DNA from: Muribaculaceae bacterium | Lineage (GTDB): Bacteria > Bacteroidota > Bacteroidia > Bacteroidales > Muribaculaceae | Reading direction: 5' to 3' | DNA: 39,506 bases | Assembly: GCA_017962765.1 (NCBI GenBank) | Contig: JAGCUP010000148.1 | Location: 1-39,506 of the forward strand | Shown: piece by piece, positions 17,509 through 26,289 of the stretch | How positions within the stretch are numbered: position 1 is the first letter of the stretch | Layout: every line of letters begins with the position of its first letter | Made by a program: the position numbers and the translations under genes | Notes under the pieces: generated by a model | What the model was told of the DNA's origin: nothing | The model's input: only the letters and a program-made list of their open reading frames with translations | Databases searched by the model: none

Positions 17509-17530
17509 TTACTGCCTAAGCAGTAAGTTG
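17505..17530 (-). terminator. Perfect palindromic hairpin overlapping the dockerin gene stop codon
   Basis: CAACTTACTGC (17505-17515), 4-base loop, GCAGTAAGTTG (17520-17530). The 11-bp stem contains the TAA stop (17511-17509) and the last codons. There is no T-tract after it on the minus strand, so it may be a 3'-end stabiliser rather than a terminator. Confidence 0.5.
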
Positions 17531-18360
17531 TATAACGCCGTAACGTCGGCGCCGTTCACCACGCCATCGCCGTTGAGGTCGATACGGTCAATTATACACC
17601 GATAACGCAGCAAGGAAGACTTGGGACCAATCAAATAGTCGTAGAGCGTTGTCACGTCGGTGCCATTTGCAATGAAGTCGCCATTCATGTCGCCATCTTC
17701 CCAACGGGTTATCATATCGGAATTCTCATAAAGAATCTCATCGCCTACGCGGCACTCTCGGAGCCAACCGAACAATCCCGCCATTTGGTCGTTCCATGGA
17801 TGCTTCTCAAATGGAGTGTGACCCAAAACACATCCAATGGTTTCAACCCATGTAAAAGAGGGCACATCCATGTCAGGTGAAATGTGACCGTCAATGTCGT
17901 TGGCAAGAAGGCCGTTGAAAGGAAAGCCATCCGCAGGAGTGAGAGTTTTCACTATCTCAAAACGCTCGGTGCGCGTTGGGTCATCTTCAAAGCCGCCTAA
18001 CGTGACGATGTCGCCAGGCTTGGAGGCGAAATCGTAGAGCATGATGGGCTCTTGAGACCCGTTAGGATAATAGAACACTTGGCGGTTGTATTCGAAGATT
18101 GGATACACTAACGAAACCGTCTCCACATCGGTTTCGAGATTGAACGCACGCAGCATAACTTTCTTGCAGGCCTGTCCGGCCACCACAGTATCGCCCTCAA
18201 TGAAGTATTCTTTTATCTCAAGGGGCCACCATACCATATTCTCAACGACCCAGGATTTTCCATCCTCGACAAAAGGACGATAAGAATCGCTCTGAGCCTT
18301 AAGTTGACCGCTGACAAGCGAAACAACAAATAAAACAAACAATAATCTTAATGTCTTCAT
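17509..18360 (-). CDS. Secreted protein with C-terminal dockerin-like repeat pair; function unknown
   Basis: 283 aa. Signal peptide 1-23 (MKTLRLLFVLFVVSLVSGQL then KAQ). Residues 24-220 are a predicted beta-rich domain that I do not recognise (SWVVENMVWWPLEIKEYFIE, KPGDIVTLGGFEDD, MAGLFGWLRECRVGDEILYE). Similar secreted proteins are common beside dockerin repeats in Bacteroidales. The C-terminus has two calcium-loop repeats, DMNGDFIANGTDVTTLYDYL (224-243) and DLNGDGVVNGADVTALYNLL (261-280), a complete dockerin type I-like pair. The gene is a single unit flanked by the two nuoN-tail repeats. I see no good -33/-7 promoter upstream. Confidence 0.8.
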   Translation of the reverse strand: MKTLRLLFVLFVVSLVSGQLKAQSDSYRPFVEDGKSWVVENMVWWPLEIKEYFIEGDTVVAGQACKKVMLRAFNLETDVETVSLVYPIFEYNRQVFYYPNGSQEPIMLYDFASKPGDIVTLGGFEDDPTRTERFEIVKTLTPADGFPFNGLLANDIDGHISPDMDVPSFTWVETIGCVLGHTPFEKHPWNDQMAGLFGWLRECRVGDEILYENSDMITRWEDGDMNGDFIANGTDVTTLYDYLIGPKSSLLRYRCIIDRIDLNGDGVVNGADVTALYNLLLRQ

Positions 18361-18577
18361 ATCCGTTCTCGTTTTAAAGGTCCTTTATTTAATCTTTCCA
18401 AATTTGTGTCATATTTGAAGAAAACTTTATAAAATTAAATGCGGTTTCGAATCATATCCGCAAAATTACAATATTTATTTAATAATTTTATCACCCCCCC
18501 AATTTTAATAAAATTTAACATTTAGAGACACATAAACTGATGGTTGACTAATCCATTACTAAATGAGAATGAGAATT
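18361..18577. other. AT-rich intergenic region, no gene seen
   Basis: Upstream of the dockerin gene and downstream of the nuo block. It holds a run of seven C at 18494-18500 and only weak promoter-like elements. No coding frame is supported. Confidence 0.55.
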
Positions 18578-18823
18578 GGAAAGGAGAAGTTCCAGGGTGG
18601 GAACTTCTCCTTTCTTGCGTTATTTTTCACGTGGCAGTAGGTGTTCCTACGGCCTTCATTAAGGTTAAGTTAAGCAATCCAAAAACACATTTAAATTTAA
18701 AACTATTACAAATGAAACAAATTTTATATCATCAAAAACAGGTTGGGGCTCTCCTCGACGAGCTTGGTGAGCGAGGTGTAGATGCAGCTGGCAAGACCCA
18801 CGAAGATGATGCCTGCCACACAA
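18578..18823. repeat. Direct repeat copy 2: nuo terminator and intact nuoN 3' end
   Basis: Partner of 17122-17365. This copy is continuous with the functional nuoN gene and so is the original location. Its spacer between nuoN and the main hairpin carries a different small hairpin (GTAGG at 18637-18641, CCTAC at 18646-18650). Confidence 0.9.
18580..18613. terminator. Bidirectional terminator at the end of the nuo-atp operon
   Basis: Perfect 14-bp stem AAAGGAGAAGTTCC / GGAACTTCTCCTTT with a 6-base loop, about 110 bp after the nuoN stop. The flanking A and T runs allow it to act on both strands. It is the only clear transcription end for the 17-kb minus-strand block. Confidence 0.7.
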
Positions 18824-20190
18824 ATCACCATGGCCAAACGCTCGGTCCAGTGGCTACGGAAGCGGTCGATGGCGCACTCTTCCTGACGGATGAACATGGC
18901 CTTGACCACAAGCAGGTAGTAGTAGAGCGAGATGATGGTGTTGACCAATGCGATGAACACCAACACATAAATGGCCACGCTGCCCGTACTCGCCGCTCCC
19001 ACGAAGATGAAGAACTTGCTGAAGAAGCCAGCGAAGGGCGGGATGCCACCCAACGAGAACATGGCGAGCATCATAGTGAACGCCAGCCACGGGTTGGTCT
19101 TGAACAGGCCGTTGTAGTCGTCGATGGTGACCTTGCCGCAGTGGTTCTCAATGGCCATCACCACTCCGAAGGCGGCGAGATTCGAGAAGATATAGACAAG
19201 GATGTAATACATCATGCTGGCCATGCCCACCTCGTTGGCGGCGATGACACCCAGCATGACGTAGCCGGCTTGCGAGACGCTCGAGAACGCGAGGAAGCGC
19301 TTAAGGTTGCGCTGACGCATCGCGAACAGGTTACCCACAGTGATGGTGAGCACGATGAGCGCATAAAGCATCCACTGCCACACCTCTTGATAAAGCGAGC
19401 CAAAAACCTGCACGAGAATCACCATGAAAGCGAAAGCGGCCGAGCCCTTAGAGATAACGCTCAGGTAGCTAGTGACAGCAGTGGGCGCACCCTGATAGAC
19501 ATCGGCGGTCCACAGGTGGAAGGGAACAAGCGAAATCTTGAATCCCACACCAGCCATGACGAAGGCCAATGCCACGATGAGCATCCAGTTAACACCACCA
19601 GTTGCCGTCACGCCAAACGAGAGGTTGCTGAAATAAAGTGTGCCGCATGCGCCATAAACGAGCGAGAGGCCCATCAGCAGAATGGCCGACGAGAACACGG
19701 CGGTCATGACATACTTGGCGGCAGCCTCACGCGACTCGTAGTAACGCTTCTCGAAGGCGGCGAGGGCAGCCAGCGGCAGCGACGCCGTCTCAAGACCGAT
19801 GACGAACAAGAGGAAGTGACGTGCCGACACCATGAGGAACATGCCCAGCAAGGTGAGCAGAATGAGCTCATAGAACTCGCCGCGGCGCACGCTCACGAAG
19901 TCGTCGTTGGTCCACTTGACGCTTTGCAACAGCACGATAAAGACACCTATGTTGAGGATGTTCTTCATGGCCCACGTAGCATTGTTGGCCTCGAACATAT
20001 CCCCGAAACACTTGCCCATCGACGGGGGCAGGAACGCCCAAGTCATATACACGCCGAAGAGCACCACTGTCACCAGTGGCAGCGCGCGCTGCGTGGTGCG
20101 TGGCATGAAGGTGTCGTAGAGAAACACGAGCAGGAAAACGGCCAGGAGGCCTATTTCTTGCGGCATCATTAAAAATTGCGAATAATCCAT
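18724..20190 (-). CDS. nuoN: NADH-quinone oxidoreductase-like subunit N
   Basis: 488-aa antiporter-like proton channel subunit of complex I in the inner membrane, about 14 predicted membrane helices. Conserved Mrp-type features are visible: ETASLPLAALAAFEKRYYES, PFHLWTADVYQGAPTAVTSY with the following SVISKGSAA, and GGIPPFAGFFSKFFIF. Last gene of the nuo-atp block, 41 bp after nuoM, and followed by the hairpin at 18580-18613. Its last 100 bp are duplicated at 17266-17365. Long plus-strand frames opposite it are shadows. Confidence 0.95.
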   Translation of the reverse strand: MDYSQFLMMPQEIGLLAVFLLVFLYDTFMPRTTQRALPLVTVVLFGVYMTWAFLPPSMGKCFGDMFEANNATWAMKNILNIGVFIVLLQSVKWTNDDFVSVRRGEFYELILLTLLGMFLMVSARHFLLFVIGLETASLPLAALAAFEKRYYESREAAAKYVMTAVFSSAILLMGLSLVYGACGTLYFSNLSFGVTATGGVNWMLIVALAFVMAGVGFKISLVPFHLWTADVYQGAPTAVTSYLSVISKGSAAFAFMVILVQVFGSLYQEVWQWMLYALIVLTITVGNLFAMRQRNLKRFLAFSSVSQAGYVMLGVIAANEVGMASMMYYILVYIFSNLAAFGVVMAIENHCGKVTIDDYNGLFKTNPWLAFTMMLAMFSLGGIPPFAGFFSKFFIFVGAASTGSVAIYVLVFIALVNTIISLYYYLLVVKAMFIRQEECAIDRFRSHWTERLAMVICVAGIIFVGLASCIYTSLTKLVEESPNLFLMI

Positions 20191-20231
20191 ATAATGTGGT
20201 GTATCTTAATTGTCAATACTGAGAATTATTG

Positions 20232-21764
20232 TCACTGTGCTGACACGTATCGCATTCCGCCCAGGGCTGCCACGATGGGGTCGAAACTGGCGCGGATAAT
20301 GTCGGAGAAGAAGTTGGGGAAGCAACCGATGGCCACCACAGCGAGAATCAACGTCGCCGTCGAGAGGCGCTCCTCCCAGGTGGCATCGGTGAGCGTGCGG
20401 TGGTGCTCATCCTGCACCACGCCAAAGAGCAACTTGGCCACCACGCGCAGGATATAGACTGCGGTGATAACGATGGAGCAAGTAGCCGCCACGGTGAGCA
20501 CACGGTGGAACATGTCGGGATGTTGGAACGAGCCGAAGAAGATGGTCATCTCGGCAGCGAAACCGCTCAAGCCCGGCAAGCCCAGCGAGGCGAGGCCGGC
20601 AATGACATATCCCACGCCCAGATAAGGCATGATGTGCATCAAGCCGCCCATCTCACGAATGTCGCGCGTGTGGGTGCGACCATAAATCATACCGATGAGG
20701 GCAAAGAAGAGTGCCGTCATCAAGCCGTGCGAAAGCATTTGCAGCACGGCACCGGTCATGGCCGTGTGGTTGAACATCAATATTGCGAACAACACCATGC
20801 CGCAGTGACTCACCGAGGAGTAGGCGTTGATATATTTCAGGTCGGTCTGCACACAAGCACTGAAAGCGCCATACACGATGCTGATGCCCGTAAGCAGCAG
20901 GAATATCCACCCTATCGACTGGGCGGCGGCCGGCATCAAGTAGATGGCGATGCGGAAACAACCGTAGCCTCCCAGCTTCATCAGCACGCCAGCGTGCAAC
21001 ATCGACACCGCGGTGGGCGCCGAGGCATGGCCGTCGGGCGACCAAGTGTGGAACGGGAACATGGCTCCCAGCACGCCAAAGCCGATGAAAGTCAGCGGGA
21101 AGAGCCACATCTGCCAGCTCTCGGGAATAGCGTTATTCTTTGCGATTTCGAGGATATTCATTGTGAATTGGCCATCGGCACTGCTGTGGAAATAAATGCC
21201 GATGATGCCCAGCATGAGGAAAGCCGAACCACCCATAAGCATGAGCGTGAGCTTCATGGCGCTGTAGTTCTTGTTACCACTGCCCCACACACCAATCAAG
21301 AGGTACATGGGGATAAGGGCCACCTCATAGAACATGAACATCGTGAACAGGTCGATGGAGATGAAGAAGCCGAACACACCCGTCGAGAGGAGGAAGAACC
21401 ACAGGAAGAACTGCTTGGGAAGCGGGTTCATCTTCCACGAGGCGAAGACGCCGGCAAAGACGATGAAAGCGCTCAGCAGTATCATCACCCCGCTCACACC
21501 ATCGACACCAAGGGCCAACTTCACGTTGAGCGGTTCATACCACATCCACGAACCGGTGAGAATCATTTCGGCATTGTTGCCCGCGCCGCGTTCGCGCAGG
21601 AAAATCACCACCAGCCAAATGGCCAAAGCCATGAGCGCAGAGGCACCGGCGACGGCGACGGCCCTAATGGCCTTGATGCCCTTGTTCGATGTCAGGGCCA
21701 GCCCACCCAGCGTAAGCAGGGGGACGATAACGAAATAAATGAGTATGTTAGAAAATATTTCCAT
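20232..21764 (-). CDS. nuoM: NADH-quinone oxidoreductase-like subunit M
   Basis: 510-aa antiporter-like proton channel subunit of complex I. Key residues are visible: the helix 5 glutamate in MFMFYEVALIPMYLLIGVWG (E147) and FPFHTWSPDGHASAPTAVSM, followed by LHAGVLMKLGGYG with the conserved lysine. LPGLSGFAAEMTIFFGSF corresponds to the late-helix motif. Length is normal. It lies 39 bp after nuoL and 41 bp before nuoN. Confidence 0.96.
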   Translation of the reverse strand: MEIFSNILIYFVIVPLLTLGGLALTSNKGIKAIRAVAVAGASALMALAIWLVVIFLRERGAGNNAEMILTGSWMWYEPLNVKLALGVDGVSGVMILLSAFIVFAGVFASWKMNPLPKQFFLWFFLLSTGVFGFFISIDLFTMFMFYEVALIPMYLLIGVWGSGNKNYSAMKLTLMLMGGSAFLMLGIIGIYFHSSADGQFTMNILEIAKNNAIPESWQMWLFPLTFIGFGVLGAMFPFHTWSPDGHASAPTAVSMLHAGVLMKLGGYGCFRIAIYLMPAAAQSIGWIFLLLTGISIVYGAFSACVQTDLKYINAYSSVSHCGMVLFAILMFNHTAMTGAVLQMLSHGLMTALFFALIGMIYGRTHTRDIREMGGLMHIMPYLGVGYVIAGLASLGLPGLSGFAAEMTIFFGSFQHPDMFHRVLTVAATCSIVITAVYILRVVAKLLFGVVQDEHHRTLTDATWEERLSTATLILAVVAIGCFPNFFSDIIRASFDPIVAALGGMRYVSAQ

Positions 21765-21803
21765 AATAGTCTTTTACATTTAATTCATCATTAGGCACAT
21801 TAG

Positions 21804-23759
21804 TTAAATCATCAATATCACTACACCCGTTACGGCAGCCAGCAGCAGCGCACCCAGCAGGTAAACAAAGACGTAGCTTTGTGCGTTACCGCCCTGCACG
21901 CGGCGGATGGCAAACGAGGCATTGCCCGTCAAGTCTGCCAGTTTGTTGAAGAAACCGTCGATGAAAATGCGGTCAAACCAAGCGATGGGCTTGCAAATGC
22001 CTTGGAAAATAATCTTGTGGGTGATGAACTGATAAAGCTCGTCCATGTAGAAGCGGCGGTAGGCAGCCTCCCACAAGCCGCTCATGGCATTCTTCATGCG
22101 CTCGGGCTTGGGATTCTCCTTGAAATAGAGCCATGTGGCCAGAGCGATGCCCACGAGGGCGATGCCCACACTGGAACCTGCCACGGTCCAATTCATGTGG
22201 GTTTCCAGCACTTCACCGTTATAGGTCACGAACTTGCCGAAAGGCAAGAAACCGGCGACGCACGAAATGGAGGCGAGGATGATAAGCGGGAGCGTCATCG
22301 TCCAGGGCTGGTCGCTGGGCTCGTGCTCGGTGTGCACCTCGTGTTTCTTCCAGAAGAAGATGAGGTAGTATATGCGGAACATATAGAATGCCGTCATGCC
22401 GGCCACCATGCTCATCCACAAGCCCCAACCGAGGCCACGCTCGTAGCAGGCCACTAAGATTTCGTCCTTGCTGAAGAAGCCGGCGAAAGGCGGAATACCC
22501 GCAATGGCCAAGCAGCCGATGAGGAAAGCGATGGAGGTAATGGGCATGAACTTGTGCAAGCCGTGCATCTTGTCGTTCTCGTTGCTGTGGACCGCATGGA
22601 TAATAGCGCCGGCGCAAAGGAACAGCAAGGCCTTGAACATGGCGTGGGTGAACAGGTGGAACATCGAGGCCATGTAACCCAAACCGGCCTCATGACCTCC
22701 CACTAGCTGACCGCCGTCGGCGCTCACGGCCAGCGACGTCATCATGAAGGCAATCTGCGAAATCGTCGAGAAGGCCAGTGCGCGCTTTATATCGCTCTGC
22801 ACACACGCCACGGCAGCGGCATAGAAGGCGGTGAAAGCGCCTACCACGGCCACTACGTTCATGGCCATTGGTGCCAACACATAGAGCGGGAACATGCGGG
22901 CAATCAAGAAAACACCGGCAACCACCATCGTGGCGGCGTGGATGAGGGCCGACACGGGCGTCGGGCCTTCCATGGCGTCGGGCAGCCAGATGTGCAACGG
23001 GTACATGGCACTCTTACCGGCACCGCCGATGAAGATGAACACCAGCGCCCACCCCACGGCAGGAATACCCAAGAAGGTAAGGCCGTCCATCGTGCCTGCG
23101 GCGCGCTGCGAAGCGGCCATGTCACCCAGTCCCACGAGCTCCTTGAAGTCGAAGGTGCCCGTTGAGAAAGTGAGTATCATGATACCCAGCAAGAAGAACA
23201 GGTCGGCAAGACGAGTGACGATAAACGCCTTCTTGTTGGCATGGTTGGCCGCCGGCAAGCTATAATAGAAGCCGATGAGCAGGTAGGACGAGAGTCCCAC
23301 CATCTCAAAGAAGATGAACATTTGGAAAATATTGGTGGCCACCACCAAGCCCAGCATCGAGAAAGTGAACAGCGCCAGGAACGAATAATAGCGCTGGAAA
23401 CCTTTCTCGGCATGGCCGTGATGGTCACACATGTAGCCCAAGCTATAAAGGTGCACCATGAGCGACACGGTGGAAATCACCACCAGCATCATGGCCGAGA
23501 TGGGGTCGATGAGCACGCCCATGCGGGCCACAAGCTTGGGCGTGAAGTTAAGCCAGTCTACTTCGGCAGAGATTTGCTCGTGGCCCGGGTGGTGCATGAA
23601 ATAGTCGATGGCCACCCAGTAGGCCAGCACGGTAGTGATAAGCATGCCCACCACGCCAATGACGCCCGCCGTCTTGCGGGGCATCTTCACGCCCGCCAGT
23701 CCCAGGAAGAGGAACATGACGAAAGGCAGGACGAGCACTAATACTGTATTGGTAATCAT
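21804..23759 (-). CDS. nuoL: NADH-quinone oxidoreductase-like subunit L
   Basis: 651-aa distal proton-pumping subunit of complex I, with the long lateral helix expected at its C-terminus. Motifs: FIFFEMVGLSSYLLIGFYYS with the channel glutamate (E152), GGAGKSAMYPLHIWLPDAME followed by GPTPVSALIHAATMV, and IAGIPPFAGFFSKDEILVAC. The C-terminal anchor ends LLGALLLAAVTGVVILMI. It lies 46 bp after nuoK. Confidence 0.96.
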   Translation of the reverse strand: MITNTVLVLVLPFVMFLFLGLAGVKMPRKTAGVIGVVGMLITTVLAYWVAIDYFMHHPGHEQISAEVDWLNFTPKLVARMGVLIDPISAMMLVVISTVSLMVHLYSLGYMCDHHGHAEKGFQRYYSFLALFTFSMLGLVVATNIFQMFIFFEMVGLSSYLLIGFYYSLPAANHANKKAFIVTRLADLFFLLGIMILTFSTGTFDFKELVGLGDMAASQRAAGTMDGLTFLGIPAVGWALVFIFIGGAGKSAMYPLHIWLPDAMEGPTPVSALIHAATMVVAGVFLIARMFPLYVLAPMAMNVVAVVGAFTAFYAAAVACVQSDIKRALAFSTISQIAFMMTSLAVSADGGQLVGGHEAGLGYMASMFHLFTHAMFKALLFLCAGAIIHAVHSNENDKMHGLHKFMPITSIAFLIGCLAIAGIPPFAGFFSKDEILVACYERGLGWGLWMSMVAGMTAFYMFRIYYLIFFWKKHEVHTEHEPSDQPWTMTLPLIILASISCVAGFLPFGKFVTYNGEVLETHMNWTVAGSSVGIALVGIALATWLYFKENPKPERMKNAMSGLWEAAYRRFYMDELYQFITHKIIFQGICKPIAWFDRIFIDGFFNKLADLTGNASFAIRRVQGGNAQSYVFVYLLGALLLAAVTGVVILMI

Positions 23760-23805
23760 AATGCTTTAGTTGAATGTCGTATTGAGTTACCGCACGAGGC
23801 GCGGA

Positions 23806-24117
23806 TTAGAATTTGAGCTTGTTGATTTGGTTAATATCCACGTTCTTGGCAATGCGGTACACATTGATGATAATGGCGATGGCCACGGCGGTCTCGGCGG
23901 CCGCGATGGCGATGGCGAAGAGCGAGAACATCATACCCTCGAGCTTACCGGGATAGAGGAAACGGTTGAACAGGGCAAAATTGATGTCGACAGCGTTCAG
24001 CATGAGCTCGAGCGAAATGAGCATGGCAATCATGTTCTTGCGCGTCAAGAAACCGTAAATGCCGCAGCCAAACATGATGAGGCTGGGAATGAGATACATG
24101 AGAAGGGTAAGTTCCAT
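23806..24117 (-). CDS. nuoK: NADH-quinone oxidoreductase-like subunit K
   Basis: 103 aa with three membrane helices. It carries the conserved membrane glutamates in LISLELMLNAVDINF and AETAVAIAIIINVYR that form part of the proton path. Length and motif order are standard for NuoK. It is followed by nuoL and preceded by nuoJ (22 bp). Confidence 0.96.
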   Translation of the reverse strand: MELTLLMYLIPSLIMFGCGIYGFLTRKNMIAMLISLELMLNAVDINFALFNRFLYPGKLEGMMFSLFAIAIAAAETAVAIAIIINVYRIAKNVDINQINKLKF

Positions 24118-24139
24118 AATTCTTTTCTCCTTTCAGGGT

Positions 24140-24655
24140 TTAACGACGGCGAGCAATTACCACACCGGCTATGATACATGCAAGTAACAACACACTCAAG
24201 GCCTCGAAAGGCAACAGATAGCCGTCGCTGCCCGTGCTGAGCATTGACATGCCCAACTTGCCCATAGGCACATCAGTGCCACCGCCCAGCGTCTTAAAGC
24301 AGAAGCGGCCGAAACTGAACAGCGCCACACCACACAGGACCACACAGGCCACGGCGGCGAGAATCCCTTGCGCCTTCTTGTGGCTGGTGATGGGCTCGGC
24401 GTTGTGTCCAGGTTTGTGGGTGAGCAGGATTGCGAAGACAAACAGCACTACCACACCACCGGCATACACCGCGATTTGCGTGGTGCCGAGGAACTGGTAG
24501 TCCAATTGGAAATAGATACCTGCGGTGGCCAGCAGCACAAAGAGCAGATAGGTGGCCGCGCGCAATATTTTCTTGGTTGTCACCGCCATAACCGAGAACA
24601 CGATTATTGAGAGGGCGATGATAACATACATAATTATATTACCTAGTGATTCCAT
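24140..24655 (-). CDS. nuoJ: NADH-quinone oxidoreductase-like subunit J
   Basis: 171 aa with five predicted membrane helices. The family motif AGIYFQLDYQFLGTTQIAVY followed by AGGVVVLFVFAILLT is clear; it includes the pi-bulge helix 3 of the quinone-coupled proton path. It starts 6 bp after nuoI, the tightest spacing in the operon. Confidence 0.95.
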   Translation of the reverse strand: MESLGNIIMYVIIALSIIVFSVMAVTTKKILRAATYLLFVLLATAGIYFQLDYQFLGTTQIAVYAGGVVVLFVFAILLTHKPGHNAEPITSHKKAQGILAAVACVVLCGVALFSFGRFCFKTLGGGTDVPMGKLGMSMLSTGSDGYLLPFEALSVLLLACIIAGVVIARRR

Positions 24656-24661
24656 AATTGC

Positions 24662-25309
24662 TTATTGGTCTTTTTCTTCGTTTTCTTCCTTGGGTACTGC
24701 AACCTCTTTCTTGTCGGCATCAACGGCGGGAGCCGGTGCTTCAGCGGGCTTGGGGGCCGGAGCAGGCTCAGCGGCGGGCTTAGGCTCAGCGGCGGGCTTA
24801 GGCTCAACGGCGGGCTTGGGAGCCGTGGGAGCAGGTTTGGGCTCAGGAGCGGGTTTCTCTTTCTCGGGCAAGTAGTTGAGCTGCTTGACGAGCGCGTCGC
24901 GCTCAAACACGTCCTGCTCAAAGTCGTTACTGAACTCGATAGCGTGGAAGGGACACGAGGTGACGCACAGGTCACAGAACGTGCAGCTTCCCAAGTCGTA
25001 CATATACTTGTCAAGCTTCATTTTTTTCTTGCAGTTGGGCATATCAACCGAGCGCGTGGTGATGGTGATGGTGCCGTTGGGACAGTTGCGCTCGCAGGTG
25101 CGGCACGCGGTGCACTTGTGGTAGCCCTCGTCGTCATAGACAAACTGTAGCGTGCCACGGAAGCGGTCGGCAATCTGCAACGTGGCGCGGTTCTCGGGAT
25201 ATTGCTCGGTCACCTTCTTGGTGAAGAGCTCTTTCCCGGTCACCTGCATGCCCTTGAGCAGACTGTGGACCCCTCTGAAAATTGAAGAGAAATACTCCTT
25301 GATATTCAT
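24662..25309 (-). CDS. nuoI: NADH-quinone oxidoreductase-like subunit I (2[4Fe-4S] ferredoxin) with Pro/Ala-rich tail
   Basis: 215 aa. It carries electrons through two [4Fe-4S] clusters towards NuoB. The cluster ligands are CTACRTCERNCP (C66, C69, C72, C76) and CTFCDLCVTSCP (C109, C112, C115, C119). The core ends near residue 150. Residues 150-199 are a low-complexity tail of repeated EPKPA units, followed by a charged end (KKEVAVPKEENEEKDQ). An 18-bp DNA repeat encodes part of the tail. It is the first nuo gene after the inserted atp cluster, 56 bp from atpG. Confidence 0.94.
   Translation of the reverse strand: MNIKEYFSSIFRGVHSLLKGMQVTGKELFTKKVTEQYPENRATLQIADRFRGTLQFVYDDEGYHKCTACRTCERNCPNGTITITTRSVDMPNCKKKMKLDKYMYDLGSCTFCDLCVTSCPFHAIEFSNDFEQDVFERDALVKQLNYLPEKEKPAPEPKPAPTAPKPAVEPKPAAEPKPAAEPAPAPKPAEAPAPAVDADKKEVAVPKEENEEKDQ
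24771..24824. repeat. 18-bp coding tandem repeat inside nuoI
   Basis: Two identical 18-bp units (24771-24788, 24789-24806; GCGGCGGGCTTAGGCTCA) and a third degenerate unit (24807-24824). They encode (EPKPAA)-type hexapeptides in the NuoI tail. Being in multiples of three, copy changes would not shift the frame. Confidence 0.85.
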
Positions 25310-25365
25310 TATTCTGTTGTTTTGCTGTTAAGTGCTGTTGAATGATTGTCAATACTTGTTTCTGC

Positions 25366-26253
25366 CTATCGCTCCACCTGGCCGCCCAAGATGTCGAGCA
25401 ACTCGGTGGTGATGCTCTGCTGGCGCAACTTATTATACTCGAGGTTGAGTTCGTCGAGCAGCTCGGCGGCATTGTCGCTCGCCGTCTGCATGGCCATCAC
25501 GCGCGAGGCTTGCTCGCTGGCGGTGCTCTCGGTGAAGATGTCCTGCATGGTGGCCCGCAGGTGAAGCGGCAGCACGCTATTGAAGATGGTGTTGGCGTCG
25601 GGCTCGAAGAGGCAGGGCTCGCACGGGTTCTTCACCGTGGCTGCCGCCTCGCTCAAGGCCTGCGGCGAGATGGGGAGCAATTGCTCCACGCTGAGGCGTT
25701 GCCTACTCGAAGAGACATAGTGCATATACACCACCTTGACGGCATCGACCTCGTGGTCAACGAAACGCTGGCGCAACAACTCGGTGAAGTCGTGCAACTG
25801 GTCACCGTTGCTACGCGTGTCGATGGGCGTTTCCTGCACCGTCACGGTTTTGCTGGCGAGCTTAGCCACAGCCTTGCGCATCTTCTTTCCCACGGGATAG
25901 ATGTCGATGCGAAGCTGCTTGCCGTGGGCGGCACAAGCTTCATCAACAATGGTGGTTAGCTGCTTGAAGATGTTCATGTTGAAGGCTCCGCACAAGCCGT
26001 CGTCACTGCCCATGACCACAATGGCCAAACGCGCGACCTCACGCTCTTCGAGTAGCGGCGACGAGAACTCCACGTCGGTTCCCAGCAAGTGTGCCAGCAA
26101 GCCGTGCACCATATTGCGGTAAGGCAAAAGGCGTTGCACCTGGGCGACGGCTTTGACCATCTTGGCCGAAGATATCATCTTCATGGCGCTGGTGGTTTTC
26201 TGGGTGGAGGCCACCGAGCCAATGCGTCCCTTTAACTCGCGAAGTGTTGACAT
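25366..26253 (-). CDS. atpG: F1Fo ATP synthase gamma subunit
   Basis: 295-aa central rotor shaft of F1. The N-terminal helix MSTLRELKGRIGSVASTQKT followed by TSAMKMISSAKMVKA and the C-terminal helix ASRVMAMQTASDNAAELLDE then NLEYNKLRQQSITTELLDIL are the paired coiled-coil regions that define the family. IVVMGSDDGLCGAFNMNIFK matches the central domain. Last gene of the atp set; 36 bp after atpA and 56 bp before nuoI. Confidence 0.96.
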   Translation of the reverse strand: MSTLRELKGRIGSVASTQKTTSAMKMISSAKMVKAVAQVQRLLPYRNMVHGLLAHLLGTDVEFSSPLLEEREVARLAIVVMGSDDGLCGAFNMNIFKQLTTIVDEACAAHGKQLRIDIYPVGKKMRKAVAKLASKTVTVQETPIDTRSNGDQLHDFTELLRQRFVDHEVDAVKVVYMHYVSSSRQRLSVEQLLPISPQALSEAAATVKNPCEPCLFEPDANTIFNSVLPLHLRATMQDIFTESTASEQASRVMAMQTASDNAAELLDELNLEYNKLRQQSITTELLDILGGQVER

Positions 26254-26289
26254 AAATTATTTGTTCGTTTCGTTCGTTTTTTTGCAGGA

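Noticed and set aside
18494..18500. Run of seven C as a phase-variable switch
   Set aside because: It is intergenic, outside any recognisable promoter spacer and about 135 bp from the nearest start codon, so no on/off mechanism is evident.
18544..21794. Long plus-strand open frames (542 and 464 codons) opposite nuoN and nuoM
   Set aside because: Their translations are rich in His, Glu and Arg with no domain or signal. They mirror the codon bias of the clearly coding minus strand. Similar shadows lie opposite tamB, atpB, atpA and nuoCD.
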